Assembly: GCA_938004315.1 (NCBI GenBank) | Contig: CALKWG010000126.1 | Location: 1-17,794 of the forward strand | Direction of reading: 5' to 3' | Length of the DNA stretch: 17,794 nucleotides | Source of the DNA: an uncultured Spirochaetaceae bacterium | Lineage (GTDB): Bacteria > Spirochaetota > Spirochaetia > Treponematales > UBA12059 | In this document: positions 14,683-17,794 of the stretch, in pieces | How positions within the stretch are numbered: position 1 is the first letter of the stretch | Layout of the letters: every line of letters starts with the position of its first letter | Made by a program: the position numbers and the translations under genes | Notes under the pieces: model-generated | Database searches by the model: none | What the model saw: the letters and a program-made list of their open reading frames with translations, nothing else | Told to the model about the DNA's origin: nothing

Positions 14683-14851
14683 TCTGGTCGGTAAAGATCT
14701 GACGCATGGCGAGCGACACGACCTTGCCGTTATTCGCCTCGACCTCGGGGGTCTTGAGCACGGCGAGCTGGTAGGAGCGCTTGTTGACGGCCACGGTGAA
14801 CTCGTAGGCGTTCCCGTCGTACTCGATCAGCTTATCTAGGGGCATGCTCAT
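14663..14851 (-). CDS. rpoZ: RNA polymerase omega subunit (spirochaetal type)
   Basis: A 62-residue protein. PLDKLIEYDGNAYEFTVAV resembles the N-terminal helix region of omega (NxYEL/FTxA), followed by KRSYQLA and a C-terminal KVVSLAMRQIFTDQIEY like the alpha-helix that ends short omega subunits. Omega helps assemble the beta' subunit. Three in-frame ATGs exist: 14869 (ATGA overlap with the zapA stop), 14851 (GGAG 8 nt upstream) and 14845. I chose 14851 for its SD; similar short omegas start close to PLDKL. The TATACT at 14852-14857 sits right against this start. Confidence 0.75.
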   Translation of the reverse strand: MSMPLDKLIEYDGNAYEFTVAVNKRSYQLAVLKTPEVEANNGKVVSLAMRQIFTDQIEYRFE

Positions 14852-14857
14852 AGTATA
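14852..14857 (-). promoter_or_regulatory. Possible internal -10 box before rpoZ
   Basis: TATACT on the minus strand, 6 nt before the third ATG of rpoZ (14845). There is no recognisable -35 at 16-18 nt, and the string is also coding (YT) if translation starts at 14869. Weak on its own. Confidence 0.2.
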
Positions 14858-14865
14858 CGCTCCGT

Positions 14866-15150
14866 TCATTCAAGGATATCGTCGATACGCGCTATCAGGC
14901 GCTCGGCCACGACGCCGGCCTCGCGGAGGGCCGGGCTTTCGCCCGTCCCCGCCCGTTCCAACTCATCGGCCATATAGAGCCCCGCCAGCAGCGCCAGCTT
15001 CAAAGGCTCGTCCACGCCGGTCGAGGCCCGGACTTCCTCGAAACGTCCGCGGAGTCGTCGGATCAGGGATTCGACGTATTCGCGACGCTCATCGGTTTGA
15101 ATCGTGAAAGCAGAGCCTAGGAGCTCTATTCGCACGGTCTCTATGGGCAC
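14866..15150 (-). CDS. zapA: Cell division protein ZapA
   Basis: A 94-residue protein of typical ZapA length. VRIELLGSAFTIQTDERREYVESLIRRL is split here as VRIELLGSAFTIQ (6-18) and YVESLIRRL (25-33): a beta-sheet head followed by the first helix; LKLALLAGLYMADELERA (50-67) and a C-terminal coiled-coil helix complete it. ZapA tetramers bundle FtsZ filaments at midcell. The start is GTG at 15150, with AAGG 5 nt upstream. It lies 7 nt after a coiled-coil gene and overlaps the first possible rpoZ start by 4 nt. Confidence 0.88.
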   Translation of the reverse strand: MPIETVRIELLGSAFTIQTDERREYVESLIRRLRGRFEEVRASTGVDEPLKLALLAGLYMADELERAGTGESPALREAGVVAERLIARIDDILE

Positions 15151-15157
15151 GGGCGCC

Positions 15158-15541
15158 TTAAAAGATGTCCAGGTCGCCGCCGGACCCGCCGGCGGCTTCG
15201 TCGGATACCGCTTCGGGAGCGTCCTCCCCCGCCGAGGCGGGGCTTTCCTCGACGGGGCTCTCCTCGACGGGGCGCGGAGCGGCCTGATCCGCGGAGACGC
15301 CCGCGGCGTGTACGGCGTCCTCGAAGGCGTCGAGCTTCTTCAGGGCATGGACTATGCCCTCCTCGATCCTAGCTTGATCGGCCTGGAACTCGCGAACCAG
15401 CCCCTCGAGCTCGGCCACGCGCCCTTCGGCGGCGGCCAAGCCGGACCGTAGGGTGCCGTTCTCGGCGCGCAGGGCGGCGATCAGGTTTACGGCCTTCTCG
15501 ACGCGCGCCTCGAGGGCGCGGACCTGTTCGAGGGTCAGCAT
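15158..15541 (-). CDS. Coiled-coil protein, ZapB-like by context
   Basis: A 127-residue protein. Residues 1 to about 75 form a continuous heptad pattern (LEQVRALEARVEKAVNLIA, LRAENGTLRSGL, VAELEGLVREF), as in ZapB and similar division coiled coils. Residues about 80-127 are an acidic Pro/Ala/Glu-rich tail with a repeated VEESP, ending in DLDIF. The small coiled coil directly before zapA suggests a partner of ZapA in organising the Z ring; this is inference from shape and position. It starts 2 nt after rplT, with AAGG strings at the end of rplT as its ribosome binding site. Confidence 0.7.
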   Translation of the reverse strand: MLTLEQVRALEARVEKAVNLIAALRAENGTLRSGLAAAEGRVAELEGLVREFQADQARIEEGIVHALKKLDAFEDAVHAAGVSADQAAPRPVEESPVEESPASAGEDAPEAVSDEAAGGSGGDLDIF

Positions 15542-15543
15542 CC

Positions 15544-15903
15544 TTAGGCCTTGAGGGCGGCCTTGGCCTGCTCGACGACGGCTTTGAAGGCGGCCTGGTC
15601 GCGGACGGCGACGTCGGCCAGCATCTTGCGGTCCATCTGCACGCCGGCCTTGTTGAGGCCTTCGATGAAGCGGCTATAGGAGAGGCCCTCGGCGCGGCAG
15701 GCCGCGTTGATGCGGATGATCCAGAGGCTGCGGAACTGGCCCTTCTTATCGCGGCGATCGCGATAGGCGTACATGAGCGCCTTGGCCACGGCGTCCTTGG
15801 CGGTCTTATGGTTAGTGGAACGGCGTCCCCAATAGCCCTTGGCGAGCTTGAGAATCTTCTTGCGGTGGTCCTTGCGCTTCGTACCGGCAACTGCTCTAGG
15901 CAT
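15544..15903 (-). CDS. rplT: 50S ribosomal protein L20
   Basis: A 119-residue protein of standard length. The basic N-terminal tail ([20 protein letters not shown] split at 9-28) and [14 protein letters not shown] (57-70) are highly diagnostic. L20 binds 23S rRNA early in 50S assembly and, in several bacteria, represses its own operon by binding a leader RNA. AAGGAG (15911-15916) stands 7 nt before the ATG. Unusually for this operon, a 166-nt structured spacer separates it from rpmI. Confidence 0.98.
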   Translation of the reverse strand: MPRAVAGTKRKDHRKKILKLAKGYWGRRSTNHKTAKDAVAKALMYAYRDRRDKKGQFRSLWIIRINAACRAEGLSYSRFIEGLNKAGVQMDRKMLADVAVRDQAAFKAVVEQAKAALKA

Positions 15904-15924
15904 GGTAAAGCTCCTTCAATGTAT

Positions 15925-15963
15925 AAAAAGGCGACCTCGTGCGCCGAGGATCTCGCGCGCCTT
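15925..15963 (-). terminator. Terminator-like hairpin in the rpmI-rplT spacer
   Basis: On the minus strand AAGGCG (15963-15958) pairs with CGCCTT (15933-15928); inside it CCTCG (15949-15945) pairs with CGAGG (15939-15935) around a GCGCA loop. TTTTT at 15929-15925 follows. An unpaired stretch of about 8 nt on the 5' side weakens the stem. It lies about 10 nt before the rplT ribosome binding site. Confidence 0.5.
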
Positions 15964-15992
15964 AAAACCCGGGACTGGCTTCAAGGCGACGC
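15955..15992 (-). promoter_or_regulatory. Antiterminator pairing that competes with the hairpin
   Basis: A second CGCCTT (15988-15983) lies 19 nt upstream of the same AAGGCG (15963-15958). Pairing them gives 6 bp, extended by 3 more past a single bulged base (15992-15990 with 15957-15955). The AAGGCG strand cannot be in both stems at once, as in transcription attenuators. Confidence 0.45.
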
Positions 15993-15999
15993 TGATCCG

Positions 16000-16061
16000 T
16001 CGGGCGAGGCGCCCGATAAGCCGCCGCGCGGCGGATTAGGGGGCGAATGGGAGTTCGCCCC
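16000..16061 (-). promoter_or_regulatory. Three tandem hairpins downstream of rpmI
   Basis: Read on the minus strand: GGGGCGAA-6 nt-TTCGCCCC (16061-16040), the perfect palindrome CCGCCGCGCGGCGG (16034-16021), and TCGGGCG-3 nt-CGCCCGA (16016-16000). All three stems are perfect. They start 8 nt after the rpmI stop. They could protect mRNA or form a protein-binding site; L20 is the natural candidate from the position. Confidence 0.55.
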
Positions 16062-16069
16062 GACTAAGC

Positions 16070-16270
16070 CTAGCCGTAAGGGAGCAGCTTCTTCTTGATC
16101 TGGTAGACCGGGCCGTTAGCCAGGTAGCCGGCGGCGCGAAGCTGGCGCTTGCGCTTGCTGGTCTTCTTGGTGAGGATATGGCGAAGGTTCATCTTCTTGT
16201 ACTTAACCTTACCGTCGGCGGTCAGCGAGAAGCGCTTGGAAGCGGCTCGCTTGGTCTTCATCTTAGGCAT
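16070..16270 (-). CDS. rpmI: 50S ribosomal protein L35
   Basis: A 66-residue protein of standard length. [34 protein letters not shown] and the final IKKKLLPYG are typical of L35. It is a small basic protein of the large subunit. It starts 12 nt after infC, with AAGGAT as ribosome binding site. Confidence 0.97.
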   Translation of the reverse strand: MPKMKTKRAASKRFSLTADGKVKYKKMNLRHILTKKTSKRKRQLRAAGYLANGPVYQIKKKLLPYG

Positions 16271-16282
16271 CGCAATCCATCC

Positions 16283-16861
16283 TTAGCTATTCGGTTCGTT
16301 GCTTACCGGCACGGCCGGCTTGGCGGCCTCGGGCTTCTTCCCGACGCCGGGCTTAGGGCTCAAAATCATCGACATGAAGCGCCCTTCCATGGTTGGCGGG
16401 CGCTCGAGGTTGAACGTGCCCTCGATTCGGGCTAAGACGCTCTTCAGGACGTCCTCGCCTATCTCGGTATGGGCCAGCTCGCGGCCGCGGAAGCGTATGG
16501 TCACCTTGACCTTGTCGCCTCCCGCAAGAAATTGCTTCACGTGCTTGGACTTGAAGTCGAGATCGTGGTCGTCGATCTTCGGCTGCATCCGGACTTCCTT
16601 GATCTTGACGATCTTCTGGTTCTTCCGGTTGTCCTTGAACTTCTTCTCCTGCTCGAACTTGAACTTGCCGTAATCAAGGATTTTGCACACCGGCGGATTG
16701 GACTGAGGGGCGATCTCTACGAGGTCGAGCCCCAGGTCTCGGGCCATTCGCAAAGCATCCACGGTAGGCACGATGCCTTTCTGCTCGCCCGCGTCGTCAA
16801 TCAAACGTACTTCCCGAACCCGAATCTGATCGTTGGTCCGGAGATTCTTGTTGTCCGCCAA
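16283..16861 (-). CDS. infC: Translation initiation factor IF-3
   Basis: A 192-residue protein with the N-domain ([20 protein letters not shown], residues 10-29, and [20 protein letters not shown]) and C-domain ([20 protein letters not shown] and [12 protein letters not shown]). IF3 binds the 30S subunit and checks the start codon and initiator tRNA. The C-terminal tail of about 20 residues is Pro/Ala-rich and longer than usual. The start is TTG at 16861, right after AAGGAGG with 4 nt spacing; there is no ATG in frame at that position. IF3 discriminates against non-ATG starts such as the AUU of E. coli infC, so a TTG start may allow feedback. Confidence 0.97.
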   Translation of the reverse strand: MADNKNLRTNDQIRVREVRLIDDAGEQKGIVPTVDALRMARDLGLDLVEIAPQSNPPVCKILDYGKFKFEQEKKFKDNRKNQKIVKIKEVRMQPKIDDHDLDFKSKHVKQFLAGGDKVKVTIRFRGRELAHTEIGEDVLKSVLARIEGTFNLERPPTMEGRFMSMILSPKPGVGKKPEAAKPAVPVSNEPNS

Positions 16862-16905
16862 TGTACCTCCTTATGGCAAGCCCCGCCGAACGGGACGCGG
16901 GCGAG

Positions 16906-16935
16906 ATTGTACCATAAGCGCGGCGAACGCGTCAA
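16906..16935 (-). promoter_or_regulatory. Strong sigma-70-type promoter of the infC operon
   Basis: On the minus strand TTGACG (16935-16930), an 18-nt spacer, then TACAAT (16911-16906). The expected start near 16899 leaves a short leader of about 38 nt carrying AAGGAGG. The leader is too short for the long L20 leader known upstream of infC in Bacillus. Confidence 0.8.
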
Positions 16936-16975
16936 AGGGTCGACGGGACTAGCCGGGGCGCAGGATTACGCGGCC

Positions 16976-17005
16976 TTGCGCGCGGCGGACGGCGCGTGCT
17001 ATCAA
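16976..17005 (+). promoter_or_regulatory. Putative promoter of the membrane protein gene, leaderless type
   Basis: TTGCGC (16976-16981), an 18-nt spacer, then TATCAA (17000-17005), with the ATG only 6 nt later at 17012. No SD is present. The hexamers are weaker than those of the divergent infC promoter. Confidence 0.35.
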
Positions 17006-17011
17006 TAGGGC

Positions 17012-17638
17012 ATGTACTTCTTGCCCTTTTTCCTATTGCCCGTCGTCGTGCCGGCCTTGAGCGCCTGGTTCCCCAAGGCAGACCCCAAGCCCTTCAGCAA
17101 GGCCGTGCTGGGGTTCGTCGCGGGCCTGCCCGCCGCCCTCGTCTGGTTCCTGGCCCGCGGGCTCTATGCGCCGGCCTACGGCGGCGCCCTCCTGGTCGCA
17201 AGCTTCTACCTGCGCTATTTCCTCGCGCCCGGCTTGCTCTTCGCCGCGGCCCTCGCCCTTACCCTGGGCTTCCGATCGCTCGAAAGGGGCACCGGCTATA
17301 GGGATCTCGTGAATTTCTCGCTCGGTTTCTACGCCGCCATGAGCGCGGCCTTCGCGCTGGCCGAATGGGGCGTCCATTACTACGGCTACACCCTCGTGCT
17401 ACCGTTCATCCTGGCCGGTACCGCCTTAGGCTCGCCGCTGCTCCTTGAGGAATCGGTCAGGGACGGTATGCCGGACGGGATTAAATGGATCGCCGCCGCG
17501 TTCGGGGCCTATGCCTTGGGGGCGACGGCCCTGGCCCTGCTCTTCCTCAGGCTCGAATGGCTCGGCCTCATCCTCGGCGCCGGCTACGCCGCCGGCGGCG
17601 CGGTCATGGGCATCCGCAAGCTCAGCCGCGTACGATAA
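17012..17638 (+). CDS. Polytopic membrane protein of unknown function
   Basis: A 208-residue, strongly hydrophobic protein with about seven membrane segments (roughly 2-19, 31-50, 58-86 perhaps as two, 100-118, 124-145, 156-176, 182-200). Charged loops are short: PKADPKPFSK (21-30), RSLERGTGYRD (88-98) and LEESVRDGMPDG (145-156). There is no signal peptide cleavage site and no motif that I can link to a known transporter or enzyme. It is divergent from infC and convergent with tRNA-Arg. The start at 17012 is the first ATG and begins the first membrane helix. Confidence 0.75.
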   Translation: MYFLPFFLLPVVVPALSAWFPKADPKPFSKAVLGFVAGLPAALVWFLARGLYAPAYGGALLVASFYLRYFLAPGLLFAAALALTLGFRSLERGTGYRDLVNFSLGFYAAMSAAFALAEWGVHYYGYTLVLPFILAGTALGSPLLLEESVRDGMPDGIKWIAAAFGAYALGATALALLFLRLEWLGLILGAGYAAGGAVMGIRKLSRVR

Positions 17639-17655
17639 GTTTCGCCGGTTTACGT

Positions 17656-17729
17656 TGGGACCAGCCCGGCTCGAACGGGCCACCTGCTGCTTAGAAGGCA
17701 GCTGCTCTATCCAGATGAGCTATGATCCC
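17656..17729 (-). tRNA. tRNA-Arg (UCU)
   Basis: A full cloverleaf reads on the minus strand. Acceptor GGGATCA pairs with TGGTCCC (one G-T pair); the D arm is GCTC-ATCTGGATA-GAGC; the anticodon arm GCTGC-CTTCTAA-GCAGC has anticodon TCT; the T arm is GCCCG-TTCGAGC-CGGGC; the discriminator is A. CCA is not encoded. It decodes AGA and probably AGG. No promoter is visible directly upstream, where a perfect inverted repeat begins after one base. Confidence 0.95.
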
Positions 17730-17730
17730 T

Positions 17731-17767
17731 CGCGAAAATCAGCCTTTGGTTAAGGCTGATTTTCGCG
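17731..17767. repeat. Perfect 16-bp inverted repeat abutting the 5' end of tRNA-Arg
   Basis: CGCGAAAATCAGCCTT and its exact complement flank a 5-nt loop (TGGTT). The arms hold A- and T-runs, so the structure could act as a terminator in either direction, though the T-run lies inside the stem. The separation from the tRNA 5' end is one base (17730). Confidence 0.75.
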
Positions 17768-17769
17768 TA

Positions 17770-17792
17770 CCGTTTCAGCGGAGCTGAAACGG
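17770..17792. repeat. Perfect 10-bp inverted repeat
   Basis: CCGTTTCAGC, loop GGA, GCTGAAACGG, two bases after the previous inverted repeat. Its role is unknown; it could be a second terminator or part of a repeated intergenic element cut by the window edge. Confidence 0.65.
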
Positions 17793-17794
17793 GC

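Noticed and set aside
17656..17663. Integration (att) site at the tRNA-Arg 3' end
   Set aside because: No second copy of the tRNA 3' end and no integrase gene are present in the window.
1..17794. Mobile element, phage or CRISPR array
   Set aside because: No transposase, integrase or phage gene, no regularly spaced repeats; gene content is core or regulatory and tightly packed.

Overview
The window is one stretch of a high-GC bacterial chromosome with short intergenic gaps. The gene content and order point to a spirochaete of the Treponema/Spirochaetales group. The clues are the run infC-rpmI-rplT followed by a coiled-coil gene, zapA, a short divergent omega subunit (rpoZ) and miaA; a ComFB and a PilZ protein; a SpoIIE/STAS/ATPase switch; and a relaxed lipobox. 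The lineage is inferred from protein character only; no marker search was run.

Layout. (1) Positions 1-2746: the last codons of a plus-strand gene, a ComFB-family protein on minus, then on plus a putative lipoprotein and a PilZ/GAF-like protein. ComFB and PilZ domains are both linked to cyclic-di-GMP. (2) 2769-5639, minus: a partner-switching cassette of 7TM-GAF-SpoIIE phosphatase, STAS antagonist and RsbW-like ATPase, read from a near-consensus promoter at 5706-5735. (3) 5817-9523, plus: a large pseudo-cyclase/pseudo-STAND/TPR protein, coupled by an ATGA overlap to an RlmM-like 23S rRNA 2'-O-methyltransferase. (4) 9550-12053, minus: a UvrD/Rep helicase behind a small COG2426 membrane protein. 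(5) 12149-16861, minus: the translation and division operon infC, rpmI, rplT, zapB-like, zapA, rpoZ, miaA and a GT-B glycosyltransferase-like gene. (6) 17012-17794: a polytopic membrane protein on plus, a tRNA-Arg(UCU) on minus, and two perfect inverted repeats abutting the 5' end of the tRNA.

The observations most worth checking are: a hairpin-rich 166-nt rpmI-rplT spacer with mutually exclusive terminator and antiterminator pairings, which may be an L20-type attenuator; several genes whose -10 box lies 6-7 nt from the start codon, suggesting leaderless mRNAs; a STAND-like protein with an eroded P-loop; a PilZ protein whose two binding motifs are separated by a GAF-like domain; and strong use of the ATA isoleucine codon in high-GC genes. 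No mobile element, CRISPR array or prophage was seen. No gene-free stretch exceeds 300 bases.
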